Of a DNA stretch of 64,000 nucleotides, positions 12,901 through 27,900 are shown piece after piece. This DNA comes from Callipepla californica brunnescens. Its lineage: Eukaryota > Chordata > Aves > Galliformes > Odontophoridae. The notes beneath the pieces were generated by a model that was given only the letters and a program-made list of their open reading frames with translations, ran no database searches and was not told where the DNA came from. The stretch spans positions 17,032,273 through 17,096,272 of the forward strand of contig JALIRH010000007.1 in the NCBI GenBank assembly GCA_023055505.1, read 5' to 3'. Made by a program: the position numbers and the translations under genes. Position 1 is the first letter of the stretch, and the number at the start of each line of letters is the position of its first letter.

Positions 12901-15900
12901 TGGATGAGTCTTAGAACACTTAATAACTGCTGGAGTAACTTTCTTCGGTAACCATTTCCAGTGTTCGCCATGTTTTGAAAGACAGATGTTGACTACTGCA
13001 TTGTTCCTTGTCAGAAACTGGTATTTTTGTAGAGTACCAGTTGTTTGACCTTCTGAAAGTCAAGAAATAATCTTGCCAAATCTTAATTAGCCATCCCAAC
13101 GATCAATCCACTGTTAGTGGCTGTGACATCTTAGAACTGAGCAATTTTGTTCGCTACGCTTGCAGGAGAAAAAACAAAAAACAGGCAAATTTGAAAAAAC
13201 AACTTGCAATAATTTTCTATTTGAAGAATGGCTGCTAGTGCCAAGTGACTTTTCTCATGACTCCCTTTATGGTTTGTGGCTCAGTGGTTAGAATCAGTGT
13301 GTTTCGTTTCCATTACTTGCTGTGCGTTAAAATGTTTTTTGCCTTTTTGGCTAGGCTTCTGAAAACCAACTCAGGCAATCTTGATATTGAACAGTTACAT
13401 TTTATATAAAATGATTTGATTAGGACTTTAAACCTCTGAAGTCTGGGCAAAAGGAACATATTGATTGCTGTAACCTTCTGAATACTGTTGTTGGAGATGG
13501 TGTGTATGTGTGTCCATCTGTCTGTGCTAAAAAAGCAAACCAGTCTTAGACTTCCTGAATGCTTTAAATGAGCAAAGCATCCCTGTTTAAGATAGAATGA
13601 GTTTGAGCACTGTCTTGAACTAAGATTTAGCATGAATGTTTTTCTGTTTGTTTTTAATGAAGTGAATCTATTTCCCATTTTGAGAACGTAAGTTACAGTA
13701 GATAGAAATACGTTACCACAACAGAGTTTTTGGCTGATGTGAAGTTGCATCATTTCAGTAGATTTCCACATGTTCCACAGGGGAACAACTCTTTCCAGCA
13801 CACCAGCAAATAATGTGCATCTTCTGTAACACAGTGTGAAGTGGACAAGTAGACTTCTGGTTGTCAATATTTCTATGATCTTTCTCTAAGGATGCTGTAA
13901 TGCTGTAGTGGAGCATGCATTTTGTGTTAGTAAGGCCCAAATTCAGGTTTCAGTCATATACACAAAATGTATTCTTTATTAGATCATATCTTTGTGATAT
14001 TTTACTCTATAGTTAATAAACTATATTGTAACTATAGAGTACAACATTAACTATAGAGTTAATAAATACTTTCAATTTGTTAGTGTCTTTTAAATGCTTT
14101 TGCTAGTGGAAAATAGAAATTTAGGATAGAAAGTAGCTTAAACATTTTTATGTATTTTTAGCATTACAGTCAAGGTAAATGTGGTACTTGCTATTCATTG
14201 TGTCTTCATGAAACACTCTTTTGAGAGTGTGTATGCCTCAGTGTATCATCTAGGACTGTGTCAGCTTGGGAATCTCCCCCTGAGAACGTGTTTTCTGTTC
14301 CAGAGTTCATTGACAGTTGCTTAACTGGTATGAAGTATAGGTATATTTAGACCTGTCCATCCAATAATGTCTGTAGAGAAAAGATGGCCATATTCAATAG
14401 CAATAGATTGTGCCTGCACTACCCAGGAGAGTTCTGGGATGTTGAAAATATTGCATTAAGTTGTTATTTTCTGTAAGTGGCAAAGATACTGTTTTCTGTA
14501 AAATTTGCATTGTAATTGAATAAACAGACAAACAGAAGGATGTATGAAATGTGTTTCAAGCCATCCCCCTAAGTAAAGCACTAGTTCAGTTTGCTTTGGT
14601 TAGTCTGGATGGAATCTCCTGGCAGGGTGTTTTCCCACAAAGGCCAATTGGTTTCTTGCTAGATAAAAAAAGCAGCTTCTGGTTGAATCTGGTTTTCTGG
14701 CTTCCTTCTGCATCCGCTGAAATACAGGGGGTTGTTGTGTTTTGGTTGTGATAAGTCATTATTTGAACTCAGCATTAAATCACTCTGCTTCATAGAACTA
14801 TTTGGATTTTTTATTTTTTAATGGAGCAGGAACACGTATCCAGAAATTCATCTAATTCTGCCTGTCTTTTGGAAAATTGTTAGTGGAGCTGCAGTGCTGT
14901 ATGTTGACCCAAGAGTAATGCACGATTTTAGCCTAGTTGCAGTGTAAAGGATGGTTGAAGTGTAAAGCTTTTCACTAAAGCTCCTTCCACTGCGGGTTCT
15001 GCTTTTTGTGGTGGATGATATTTACATGTGATTAATAAATGAATTAAGTCCAGAAGGCCGTTTTTGTTTTGTTTTGTTTTCCTGGAATCTTCTTTCTTCT
15101 TACTCTTTGATTGTGTTTGAATTAAAAAAATAAGCTATCTCAGCTAAGTACATTTGGGAGCACTTGGGTATGCTTGATTTTCTTGGTGAAATTTGTCTGC
15201 CTGGAAGTTCCATGGAGTCGGAAATAGGGCATGGAAACTGGATGTGCTTACCAAGCAGTTGTTGGCATTGTCCTCCTATTATGCAGGGTAGCAGTACGGA
15301 AGAGAATAATGTTTAAGCACTGTAAAAATGTGTACTGTTTTAAATCTGTTTGAGTCAAAACATATAGGATGGGGCGCTTGCACTTAACAAAACTGACATT
15401 GCCAAAAGCCTGTTTACTGAGACAGATGATTGCATTTGCCGGGGTAAAAGACAGACTGCTGAGCTGTCATATGAAGGAAGACTGAGCTTTCTATAATCTA
15501 CTTTATCTGAGAATTTAGATGTAGATGCCGTAAATGCTCTTTAACCTGTAATTAGTACTGAGAGAAGACACGATAACCTGTGTCCTTAATACATTATTCA
15601 CGGAGAAACTTTGTGGCTCTGACTTACTGGGACATTCGCATCAGCTGTAATGCCTTTAAAGACGCTGCAATCAGAACTCGTCAGTGCAAGAATAAATTGC
15701 TGCGGGCTTCATGTGAAAATGATGAATGTACTACTCTAAATTTCTGTTAAAATGTATGCACTGGATGCTGCAGTTCAGAGTAGGCTTTTGCTCTGCTTAG
15801 TGAGCTGCTGTGACCGCTTGGTTGTTGTAGGCACGCGTGATGGAGGATTTTTCATTTGATGCAGTGCTTGAGAAAAGCTTGCCTTTCAGCCACTAAGGGA

Positions 15901-18900
15901 AGAATTATTGCCAATAGAGAGAGATGGAAGGGAATCTGTGTTAAGGGTCACTTGGTTATTTACAGTTTCTCTCCACATAAAGTTTAAACAGAAGAATCCA
16001 AATGATTAATGTTCAGTCTGTCCGGAGCCATCTCTGTTCCCATTAAGAAACCTAAGACGTGTAGGAAGACGGAACCAACCTCCTACTCCAGCTAGAGTGG
16101 CAAACCCTTTCATTGTTTTGCTGCCTCCTTTCACTTGGTTCCTTTTAGACTCTTCTATAATGAAAAGTAAATTAGAGGTGGAATGCAAGCAGAAAATTAA
16201 GGCTGCCTCTTTGTCCTCTCATATTCACAGTAGGCATGGGCTAGCAGTCTGGTGTCCATCTCACACTGGGGCAGTGGGCTGCATGGCACTATTTCCTCAT
16301 TCAGAACTCCACCTACCTGCCTTCAGCAGCCCCTTCTGTCCCACTGCCTCACCTTGTTCCACGTCCCTTCCTGAGGCAGTGCAGCTTTAGCTTGGATGCA
16401 CACTAGGCTCTGATGATAGGCTCAAGTGCTGCTCCTCCTGTATTCTCATAGTAGAGATCTTCAACTGCTAAATTCCTTAACTCTTCCTTGAAACTGTTTT
16501 ACTACTTAACTGTGCACACTGGTTTCATTGTTGGACCTTGCATAGGGAAAGCTCACTCAAAACTGTGGCTTTGTTCCCACAACCTAAAATCTGGCTCGAT
16601 GGTTAACAAGTATCAATCTCTCATCTTGTAGTGAGAGACCGTCACACAGTTTGAGGGACGCTCTTGTATTAATGTTGTTTTCACATAAGTTCTAAGAAGA
16701 TAAAAGCATTTCCCAGTGCAACGATCTATCCAGAACATACTTTATATGCTCAGTCTGCTTGTTTTTTAAAGGAAGTTGACTTTTCTGAACAGCAAATTTC
16801 AATTTGAAAATGCAACTTGTGTTTCTGTCTGTTGTGCCTGAAGAGAAAGAGATCTGCTGCGTGTGGTTGCCCTGAGAGGTGGTGGATACCCCACCCCTGG
16901 AGGTGTTTAAGGCCAAGCTGGATGGGCCCTGGGCAATATGACCTAGTACTTCATCTAGTGGTTGGCAACTCTGCTTGAGGCAGGCGGGTGGGAACTTCAT
17001 GGTCCACGAAGTCCCTTCCACCCCAAGCCATTCTGTGATTGTGATTTAGCCAGTGCATACAGTATTTAGCTAGTTACTGTGTGTCTTGTTTTTGTCATTC
17101 ATTTGACAACAGTATAAATCTTTGTCATCTGAAGCAGTGCCAACCAAACAGCAGGAGCCTGAGGAAGACAGATACATTAATACAACTGTTAAGAGGCTTA
17201 ATGTAATTATTTTGTCATATACTTCCTATTCTGCAGATCCCTGGCAATTTCTTTATAAATCCTGGATGTCTTTGCTTGCTTTCTTTATATTGATTTTTGT
17301 ATTTTGTTCAAATTATGCCAGATATGCTTTCTCATACCATTTCTTTCTCAGTTATTGATCCAAGTGTTAATGTTTCTCATTTGGTTCACCAGAAGGATGT
17401 TTTTCAGGCAGTAGTCTAATTTGATTCAGATGATATGAATCCACCTAGTTGCCAGAATGCAATAATGAAAATAGCAAAATTAAGAAAGTGCATGATTTAA
17501 TATGATTTGGAAATTTGTAAATAAAAAATATTTGTCTTCTCGTTGTCACACTCCTGGGAGCTGTACTGTAAGGGCAGGATGTCTACAGGCAGTACTATCA
17601 CTTACTTTCTTGTTGCCCTGTGTTCTGTAGGGTGGCAGCTTCTCTCTGCAGGGACACCCCCTAAAGCCTTGTGTGTGAACAGGTTTTCTCTTTAGCATCT
17701 CTTCTCCCAGTGTGCTTACACTATGTCCTGTGTGCTTACACTATGTGTTGCCTTTGTTATGTATTCTGTGTCTTGCTCCATGCCCCCTTCCCCTGCTCCA
17801 GCCACATCAAGTCCTCTTCTGACACTGTTCTGTCTCAAGGACTTCCTCAGCTGCTTCCTCTCCTCTCTGTAAGCTCTGCCTTGCCCCCCTCTGTGCCATT
17901 GCTAGGAAACTTTGACAAGGCTGAGAAAATTAACAGTTGCTGTACAGGAGAAAGCAGCTGTCATCATCCATTCCTTTAATATGTAGAATAAGGGACAAGT
18001 TTACTGACTTCACACTGGGGACTCCTCAGGTAAACTGTGCCCCTTTTCTGGTTTCCTGGCTTGAACTCAAGTCAATAAAATTCTACTGGCTGAATCCTAA
18101 TCCCCTCTTTGAAACTTTTGAACTGATCAGAGATAGCGTACTGACATTTATCTGTGACACAGAAAGAGATATGAAAAGTGCAACTTCCCTCTGAACAGAG
18201 GTATCAATTCTACTTGCGTTAAAATTATCACACTGGGCAGTGTGATAATGCAAGTTCTTTTTGTCCTTTGCAAAGAAAGAAAGTAGCTAATGATTCTAAA
18301 TTAAACATTTTGTAACAACAACAACAACAAAAATACAGCCTTAGCTGCATCTAGTGCTCCTAGGCAATTAAAATGCTCCTACAGTTCAGCAGTTCTTAAT
18401 CCAAGTTCAGGGGAGCTTATTTAGTTATTAAAATCTTAGAGATTTGTAGTTCTTACGATCTTTGGAAGTAGTGCTTAAGGTTTTAACTTCTGCTGCCCAT
18501 GTTGTGAGAAAAGCCAGTGGTGCAAGAAGCTTGGTAGGCTGAGTGCACTAGCAGAGTATCATGAGCAGTACTGCCTGTGAATATAATAGGGCATCCCTTT
18601 ACATTCCTGAATTTTACTCAGGTAAAGCAGTCCTAATGGCATGCATGTTACATTTATATAAGCACTTCTCTTGTTTTGTTAGTATGCTTTTAATTCAGAG
18701 CTTTCAGATTCTGGTCAGCAAACTTGTTCAGCTGCTTGTGTTTTAAAGGTTTAGAAGAGTAATTAAAATGTAATTTCTCCCCTGCTTTGTATTACGCATC
18801 TAGTACTGGGATAAGTAGATTCTGCACTCCATTGTGTAATCAGCTTTCGGGGCTGATTTGTTGCTTTGATGGCTGTTAATGGTGCTATGTTCTTTTAAGT

Positions 18901-21900
18901 GCTGATCTCGATACCAGAAAAGGTTTTCCTCTCCTGTGCCCTTCACTTTCACGTTATAACCACTGTGCTACACTTTGGAGCTGAGCATTCAAGCTGTAAT
19001 GAGAGAGGAAGTACCTTCATCTTGACATACTATTTCAGAGATCCAAATTATGTGGTTTGACAATAAGTGCATTTATGAAAAGAGAAATGCATCTTAATTT
19101 GAATATTATGCCCTTTCCAGCTAATTCTGGAAAGTTCTCTTTTGCCAGTTCAATATTTTCAACATGTGTGCTTATGTGACTAGAGGAAAGTGTGAATTTA
19201 AACTGGTCCTGGAGTTCCTGTGTTCATCCCTGTAGTTATGCTGCTATCACATTAGGATAAAATGCAAACTCCATGCCTCTTAAACCGTTTGGTTTTTGTT
19301 GTTGTTTATTGATTTTGTTGGTGCTGGGGTTTTTTGTGTTTATTTTTGTTTTTTTTTTTCCATGATATCTGTATCTGCCTTGGCTTTCTGCTGATCTTTG
19401 GAAATTCTTGGACTCCACCAGTCTCTGCAGTCCGTCAGTTCTCTGCAGATGTGCTGTTGCAAGTGCAGCCTTTCCTCTAGCTCTGTTCAGAAAGTCCTGC
19501 AGCTCATCCCTTTACCATGCTCTGCTGATAGCGGTTTTGCCATTTTAATTATCTTTTTCTCCTCTGCTAGATTCACAGCTGTGTACTACATTTTTCTCTT
19601 TCTTGATCTCATACTGACCTCTCCAGTTGGCTCACTTCCTAGATTTCTTTGCTTCTCTGAATTTCAGCACATTTCAACCTTCTTCTCTACAGTAATTCTG
19701 GAGCATTCACTTGCTAGGTCCTATCTTTCTGCATTCAGTCTTTTCTTTTACTGTTTTGCCATCATCATGTGCAAAATACCAGCACACTGATGTTTTGTGA
19801 GCCAGGAGCACATTATAGTCCTGTTTATCTTTTCAGAGCTTTTATTTTACTGTGCATCATTTCATGATGTGTTCTCCTACATGTCAAGGTCTTTGTGTAC
19901 TCTAATAATCTTTCTTATACTGTTTTGTAAATCTGCTATCTATTTCTTTCAAATGTTTCTTGAGACTCATTTCTGCAAAGATAACAATGAAACTAAATAG
20001 CACAGTAGGCAAGACTTTGTTGTGCTTGTGTCAGTTTATGTTCAGTTTCATCACAGATACCATTCGTGGCAAGAGCCCTTTCTTCTGTAGATGAAATTTT
20101 CACAATTAAGTGTTATTTTCTTCTACTTTTGTATGTAGGAGGCCATACAAGGCAGGGCAGGAGGGTGTGTTGGAAACTTCAGTTGTGTTTCAAAAGCAAA
20201 TTGAAAATTCATCAAATTATATTATCATTTTAAGTTCATTGTATGTTTGATAACTCATACATGAGTGAGATCCATAAGGGCGTATGTCAGAGCCATCATG
20301 ATTTCAATTAATAGTATTCCCATTTATGAATGGCATCAAATTTAGATCTCACTATATAGAAAGATTAGATGCAAGATCTGTATTAAAGCAGAACAATTCT
20401 AATTTAGATCCATTATGACATGTTAAAGGGCAGACACTATATTTCAAATTGAATATTACTTTGGAAATTGAGTATCTCCTCTTATTCCACTTAGAAAAAC
20501 AATACTATTATTTATGTCAACTGTTCCTGACTTCCTTGTTTTTAATAATGCATGCTGTCTTCCTTCCTAAATCACCTGGGCACCTATGATGTACATTATA
20601 AGAAAATTATTTTGAGTCCAAACAGTGAACTAAGAAATTTTAGCTCAGATTTTTACAGTATTTTTTATAAAAGGAATCAACTTGCTTTCTTTATAAGAAC
20701 TTTTTGTTTTGTTTTGCTTTTTCATCCCACAGATGTATTTAGTGATTTTTCCAGAGGGGACTCGTTACAATCCAGAGATGCCAAAAGTCATTGCAGACAG
20801 TCAATCGTTTGCTGAAAAAGAAGGTAATCAGAAAGATCTTGATATATATATTTTTTGTTATAGTTTTACCATATGTTATATAAGATGTTATATAATATGA
20901 AGATGCTCTCACCTTAACTGGACTGTTAAGCCTGCCTGCCTTGATGCTTAAGGGTTAGTTAGAAAAAGCCAATGTTTCTCATACCAGACTAAGGTGAATA
21001 TACTTTGTATACAGATGTTTCGTGCATTTCACATTTTAAAGGAGTATTAATTTGCAAGAAAATTCTCTATAGCTGTTATTTATATGTGTTTATGAATATT
21101 TCTTTCCCTACTTTTCAGGGGCATAGGAATATAACTTATATTGGATCAGGGCATTGATCTAACTTGATGTTATAGTTCCAATTACACTTGTTGTTGACTT
21201 GACGGATATTTAGCATAGGGAATGTTGCACCTTAGAAAAAGGTCTTATCTTTCTTTCTTTTTAATTACTGTTAATAGTACCATTTATTATTTTGGGTTTG
21301 TTCCTTTTTCACCTTCCAATCTTACTCTTCCTTGGTTGAAACTTGTCCTGTAGTTGCCTCAGTGAATGCTGGCGTCTTCTCTGTAACCACAGATGGAGTT
21401 CTTTCATCTTTGGAATGGCTTGAAAAGGCTCCCAAGCCTTTTCATTTTTCTCACAGCATGCGCACAATACACGTAAACTTTTAACTCCAACAGTTCTGTC
21501 AACATATTTCCTGGTTTTGTTTTTTCCTGTTGACGAAAAGTGAAATAATTCATTCTGTAGGTAAACAAAGAGTAACAAATAGGTCTGGTGAATTAATTTC
21601 TGTGACACACTGAAATGAATTCAGAAGTCCCTGAATCAACCTGTTGATATCATCAAGCTACTAGGTATTGTTCTTGTCCAAAAGGATATATGCTTTTCTT
21701 CTTCTCCTTGGGAAGAATGGAATTTGTTTGCGTCTGTGTTCAAGAGAGCTGAAGTCATAACATATTTATTCATCACTTCAGCTTCCTGTCGGAAATGAAA
21801 GTCAAATGTTTCATTTAGTTGGCGGTTCTTTGAGAGTTCAGAAGGGTTGTTGGATATGAGGGTTTTTTTTTTTCCTCTCCTCTCCTTTTTCAGAGAAGAG

Positions 21901-24900
21901 GAGCAGCTCTCATTGTCATGATAACTACAGTTTGAATAACAGTAAAATAAAAATCAATAAAATAATAATCTGCTTTGTGCTTTCAGAGCACCTGTTTGTT
22001 TCTTCTAGTGCTTGTCTCTAGTTTCGGTCTGCTTTTATTTTGTAAGGGTTAATCCTTTTAAAAACATTAAATACATGTACTTGTTAAACAGGAAGCACCT
22101 TCTAGTGTAGCGTAGAATCCTCTTGATCTGCTTCTCCCTGTTGCTGAATTCTTTTGTTGTTATTGTTCACAAAAATTTAGACTCTCCTCAATTTTTTTTT
22201 TTTCAATGCGAAGAGGGTGGGAATTATCCCTGCAATTCAGTGGGAAGATTGATACTCACTTGAACTAGAGCATCCCTGGCCAGGATGGCCAGCCTGCCTG
22301 ACGCTAAAAGCTGCATACCAAAATATCCTTATGGCAGGGAGCCACAAGGCACAGACCACGTATGTTGGGGACCTCCAAGGACAGGAAACACTGAGTGACT
22401 GCTGGCAGGAGATGACAACTACTCCCCAGAGCCCTTCCATGCAGCAGTGCCAGCGCAGCTTGCGGCTTTTGCTTGGCAGCCCCATTGCCACCAAGGTCCT
22501 AGCTGTTTGCTGGAAGCAAGGACTTCAGCACGAGAGCTGAAACCTCACTGGTCACGTATTTTGTATGGTTTTGTAGCAAGTCCTAGTGCCTGGGCATTCT
22601 ATAACTTAAATTTTGTCCTTCAGTCATAGTGGAGAAATAAAATGCCTGCTGATTTTATCTGGTCTGATACAGAGCATGGTGCTTCAGTGTCTGCTTTACA
22701 GACGTGCAGGAGAATGTTTTGTTGCTTTATAAGAAGCATCTTGAAATGTGAATAAACTTTATAATTACTTTTTCTCCTATATTTTTTGCACAGTTAATAT
22801 ATTGGGGAAATAATACAAGTGTGATATTGAAAGAGTGGTTTGATTTGCAAGAATTAAACTTTGACTTGGTGTTATTTTCTCTAACAGATGGAACCAGAGA
22901 TACTGTACCCAAAGATAACAAAGCTATTTCTAGAGCTCAAACATAACTCATGTTTATTATCATGCTGTCTGAAATACTGTTTTTGACATAACTGTGTGTA
23001 TATGTTTTATTAGTTTTTCAGGGAGGAAGTACGAAAAGTTTTTGTGGATTTGGTGTTTATTTTTATTCTCCGTGGGCTGGATTCTCTTCTAGAGAAGGTC
23101 ACTGGCTTAAGCAGAATTGTTGTGATGGACTTAATTACCTGGTCTTAATGTGACCGATTGAGTTGCATCTCATAGCTTGATATTATCTTTAAAAAAATAT
23201 GAGTAATGGACACAGTTGTTCCATTGGTCAGGGACCAATTGAAATATGTATAAAACCCAACCCAGAAACAAGTGCATAGGTTCACCTCCCAAAAGCTTAC
23301 TTTCAGATTGCTGGCTGCAACTATTATGTCTTTATCATTGATACGAATATTTAAATAAATCTTATCTGTCTATAAATAGGATGAAAGGATATCAAACAGC
23401 AAAAGAATATAAAGGTGATTGAGGCCCCCCTTGAAAGGTAACTTTTTAAAATACTGATTATACTTTATATTACAGTTTATTCTGTCATTAGACTTGGGTT
23501 CTCACAAAATATCAGCTCTTTTTGCTGTAATTGTTTTCAAGATGCATTAGTTCCAGGGATCCACTAGGATGTGTGTGGTGATAAACTGAGGATGTTGTCA
23601 TCTAAGGGCAATGTGACTGCCCTCAAAAACTGAAGATTATTTATTCTACACATTTTACGAGTGCCAAACAATTCCAGTCCAATCAGATTTTTACTCAGAG
23701 TAGAACAGGCAGCATATTAAACTAAAAATAGTATTATTTGATTGTACAGGGGAAGGAAAAATATGCTGACTGAATTTTGAAAACAACGGTTAACTCTTTA
23801 AGTAATTTGGTATTGGTATAGAAGCTATTCGTAGAAAAAGAAATTCTCCACAAGCTGTGGTACTTGCTAGAGTTTCATAGCCAGGAAACCATATATGCAA
23901 TGTCGCCAAAATTTCAGGTGAAGGCAATCTGTCAGGTTTTCACATTTCCGTCAAGTAGAAGACACCCTCCTCTTGCAAGCCATTGGCATCAGTGCCACCT
24001 ATGTAGGTGGATTTGAACATCAGGGAAGGATAATGAGGATCATCGTAAGTAAGTGATCATGTGAGATGCTTCCAGCAATTGCTACCAGGATGCTCTGTTT
24101 TGTTTTGTTTTTTTCTCTTTTTTTTTACGTTTACTCATGTGTTTCCAATGAGGCATCTCCTGAAGTCTCATAATGAAAGGAAATATTTCTACTTGATGAA
24201 GATCTAAGCATGTGAAGAAAAGTTTTCTCTCTTTTCCTGGATTTTTTGCCTTCCAATTTCCACTATTTAAGTATGGAGTCAGTAATCTTAGAATTTGCTT
24301 TAGCTTTTCTACCGTAATGGGGTAATCAGCTAATATGATCACCATCTTCAAAGTTTGATGTGGTCATTCTGTTGGTATATGTCAGAGGCTCTAATGTCTC
24401 TGATCAACTGTTTTAAGCATCTTAAAAGTGCTTTTGTTCTTCCACGATAGTCGTTGGGCTTGAGTTTTTTAGTCCAGGAAATAATAATGTGTAGGCAACA
24501 CTTATTTTCATAGGGATGTAACTTAAATCTTGTAGTGTTAGAAGTGGCAATTTTTATTGTATTTGCTTTGAAATGAATTTTTTGAAGCATATTACTGATA
24601 CCTGACTATAGAACAGACTTTCAGTAGAACCCATATACTGGAGGTTGTTTTTTTTTTCTATAGCAGCTTCTGGAATAAAATGTATTTCATTTATATGTTT
24701 CCACAATATATGTATATGGATTTTAATACTTTTCTAGGAGTTAGATCTCTGTAATATTCCAAACAGCCCCACATTTCTTAGGTTTAGTACAATATGAACT
24801 TTATCGTAATGTTAAGGGATGACATTTTAAAGATTTGAAAATAAATGAGAATAATCCAAAGCCCTCCTACTCCTAATGTTACTGTTAACTTCTGAAAATT

Positions 24901-27900
24901 CAAAGAGAACGTGATAAGAAGCTTGATAAATGTAGCATGGTTTGCCGTGCTGAATGAAGACAAAACAGTCTTTCTGAGTGTAAGGCATTTATGGAATTTT
25001 GTATTAATGTTTGATTTCTAACTAAGGTCATTTGATCAAGGAAACATCTCACGTATTCATTTACTATCCCCCTCGTTTTGTGTGGAAAAGTTGCAAGTGT
25101 GAATGTTCTTTTAATTCTAAGTTTATCTTGACTGGTATCAAGCTTTTTACTAAGATGTTTGTGCGTGCAGGATATGCTTATCTCAAAATGGCTTTTACAG
25201 GTCATGTGAAAAAGAGGTGTTTCTACCAAGCTAATTGAAAATGTTTCCCTTACAGATCTTGGCATTGGTTATAGATTGTATTTTAAAGCAATCTGAAGTA
25301 TTTAACATCCAGAAATATTGTTAGAAATAGTCTTTAAAAAATATCTGCTGGTGGTATTTTTTCACATACTTCAATGCAAGCATGCTTGTTGGAAAAGGGC
25401 ACACTGAATTTTGAAAAGGAGAGTAACCTTTTTTTTAAGTGCTGTGTTGGAGCACATCTTAAGTAACATTTGAGAAATATATACTTTAGGTATAATAAGG
25501 ATTTCTCTTATCAGTAGTTGTCCTTAGAAAATCAAGTTTAGGAAAGTAAGAAGCTATCTTATGTTTTTATTTCTGGGTGTACCCATTACGGAAGAAAGTG
25601 TACCACAGTGTGATATCTCCTGTGTGTTGGTGTGGGATTGCTCTACTCTTCCTGAGAGGGTTTTTTACTTCTCTTGTACTGTTGTTTGTGATAACAAAAC
25701 TCAATTCTTTTCAAGAGCGTGTAAATTTTTAGTACTATCAGCTGAGTCCTTCTGTATGCATGTCAGTGGAATACTGCCATACAAACAGATTTCTTGATAT
25801 TTTCTCCGTTTTTTCAGTGGTGTCTGAAATGCTAAGAAAAATGTTTTACAGTGTTATTAAATGAGATTACCTGTTGATCTGTTTTTGGTTTTGTTTTTTT
25901 TTTTCAAAGAGAAAGGGAAAGTATTGCTTTTCATTTCACATTAGCAGTAACTGAATGTTATTCCAGATTGTTGCTCCAAATTGATGTTTCTTAATTCCCA
26001 CAGTCTCATATTTGTCTCAGTGTAATACTTACATTCACTGAGGCAAAAACCATTTTGTAGCAAAGGAGTAAATGACCTGGCAAACTTTGCCTAGAAAAAT
26101 TAAAGCTATGGCTTTTAAGAATCTTGCTATTTCAGGACTTTGTAAGTGCACACAAGTAAATGACTGTGCCCTATGTCTGTTTATTTTTCTTTAACTCCTC
26201 TCACCAGTTGTTCTTTTTTAATATTTTTAATTGAAGCTGTGTGTTTACTGATGCCTCTTTAATGCTACTGAGCTATCATGGGGACTTATGACCAATTACC
26301 ATGTTGTCTCATGGTTGGGTAGCAAACTGTACCTTAGAATATTGGAATTATAATTGAAACTTGCTACTGCATACTTACCTTTTCACTGTGGGAACGGGAA
26401 GATGCAGTGTATTATAACTGTTTTTCATATGAGCACGTTTCTTCTACAATTTCCATGGCAGAACATTTAAAATCTGTTACATGAGAGATGATATATAGGA
26501 AATTAGGTACTTGCAGTTTGGGAGAGGGAGCTCCTTCATGAATGTGGAACACTCCCATTATATGTAATTTTGTGTATCTCTCTGGACGTTGGTTTCAAGA
26601 CTTCAGCTACTGAGGGCATTCCAGTGTTAGGTGAGTGCATAAGGCACCAAAAAACTGCAAGGCTTTTAGTCAAATAGTAGTGCTGCATGAACATGTACAC
26701 ACACACACACACACACAAAGGAGAAAGAGGAAAGACCTAGCTGGTATTAAACTTAACTCACTGTTTTTTGCCTTGTTTCTGATGTTTGTTTTACCATCAG
26801 TTAAGTTATATAGGAGGAGGAAAACTTACCAGACTAATCTGAGATTCACTTCAGTGAGAGTATAACATTTGTTGATTAAAAGTGCTTGTGTTAATACACA
26901 GGGTTTTCACTATTTAGAACATGGTTGTGGTTGTTTTTTCCTTTTACTGGTTTCATTTCAAAATAGGGTATGCGCACATGTCAGAAGTAAAAATATAACT
27001 AATGGAGGAGTCTGAAGGTGTTGGTGGGTGTCCTGCCTGCACTGGAAGCTCTGTCAGCTTTTGTCTCAGATTAAAGGAAAAGCAAGGGAGATCTTCTCCA
27101 TAGAAATCATAGAATCACAGAATGACTTAGGTAGGAAGCAACCTCAAAGATCATCTAATTCCACCCCCTGCCATGTGCAGGGTTGCCACCCACCAGATCA
27201 GGCTGCCCAGGGCAGCATCCAACTTGGCCTTGAACACCTCCAGGGATGGGGCAGCATGTTCCAGTGCCTCAACATCCTCTGCGTGAAGAATTTCTTTGTA
27301 ACATCTGACCTAAATTTTCCCTTCTTTTAGTTTAAAACTGTTCCTCCTTGTCCTATCACTATCAGGCTGTGTAAAAAGTCATTCCCCTGTTGCTTATAAG
27401 CTCCCTTCAAGCCCTGGAAGGTCACAGCGAGATCTCCCCAATTCTACTCAGCTTTTACATCTAACTACATCCTGAGAAATTAGATAAATAGCGTCTTTGT
27501 TTTTTGTTGCTCTTGTTCTTTTCTGTTTACATGAGAAAAAGCATCTCCAGAATTGATGTTTTAATGTTTCCAAAGTAAAACTTTTGTTTCTATCAGAAAG
27601 TCTGCGGCAAAATTTTGCATCTTGTATATTATAGACTAGTCAACAGTTGCTGGTTGAAGTACTGTTACTCAACCTACTTAGATTTTCATGTGATTATAAT
27701 GATTTCAGAAGCCCTTGATGTGGCTCTCTTGCACACCTGCATCAAGACATTACATTATTTGTTATTTTATGCTTGTTAATCATTTAAGTATCAACTAACA
27801 TAAAAGAGCAAAGCTGTAGCATTTTAAGGTAGAGTAGTTCATTATTAGACATATAGTTTGTTTTCTTTGGCATGTAAAATGAAATCTCATGACCTCAAAT

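Larger units (their letters stand above)
12641..20732 (+). other. AGPAT5 intron 4
   Basis: An 8,092-bp intron. It contains a CR1 tail (16864-17044), a 20-bp tandem duplication (17711-17746), an AAC microsatellite (18314-18330), a strong hairpin (18212-18255) and a repeated CTATAG hairpin cluster (14004-14063). A 184-codon antisense open frame at 13313-13867 resembles no family I know. Pyrimidine-rich stretches near 17.7-17.9 and 19.4-19.8 kb explain several chance open frames. Confidence 0.75.

Noticed and set aside
19398..19790. 130-codon hydrophobic frame in intron 4
   Set aside because: It lies in a T/C-rich stretch where stop codons are rare. The product is Leu/Phe/Ser-rich without any motif.
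22237..22640. Higher-GC patch in intron 5, considered as an exon or processed pseudogene
   Set aside because: Short frames on both strands, no splice phase matching AGPAT5 and no recognised product. At most an unidentified repeat.
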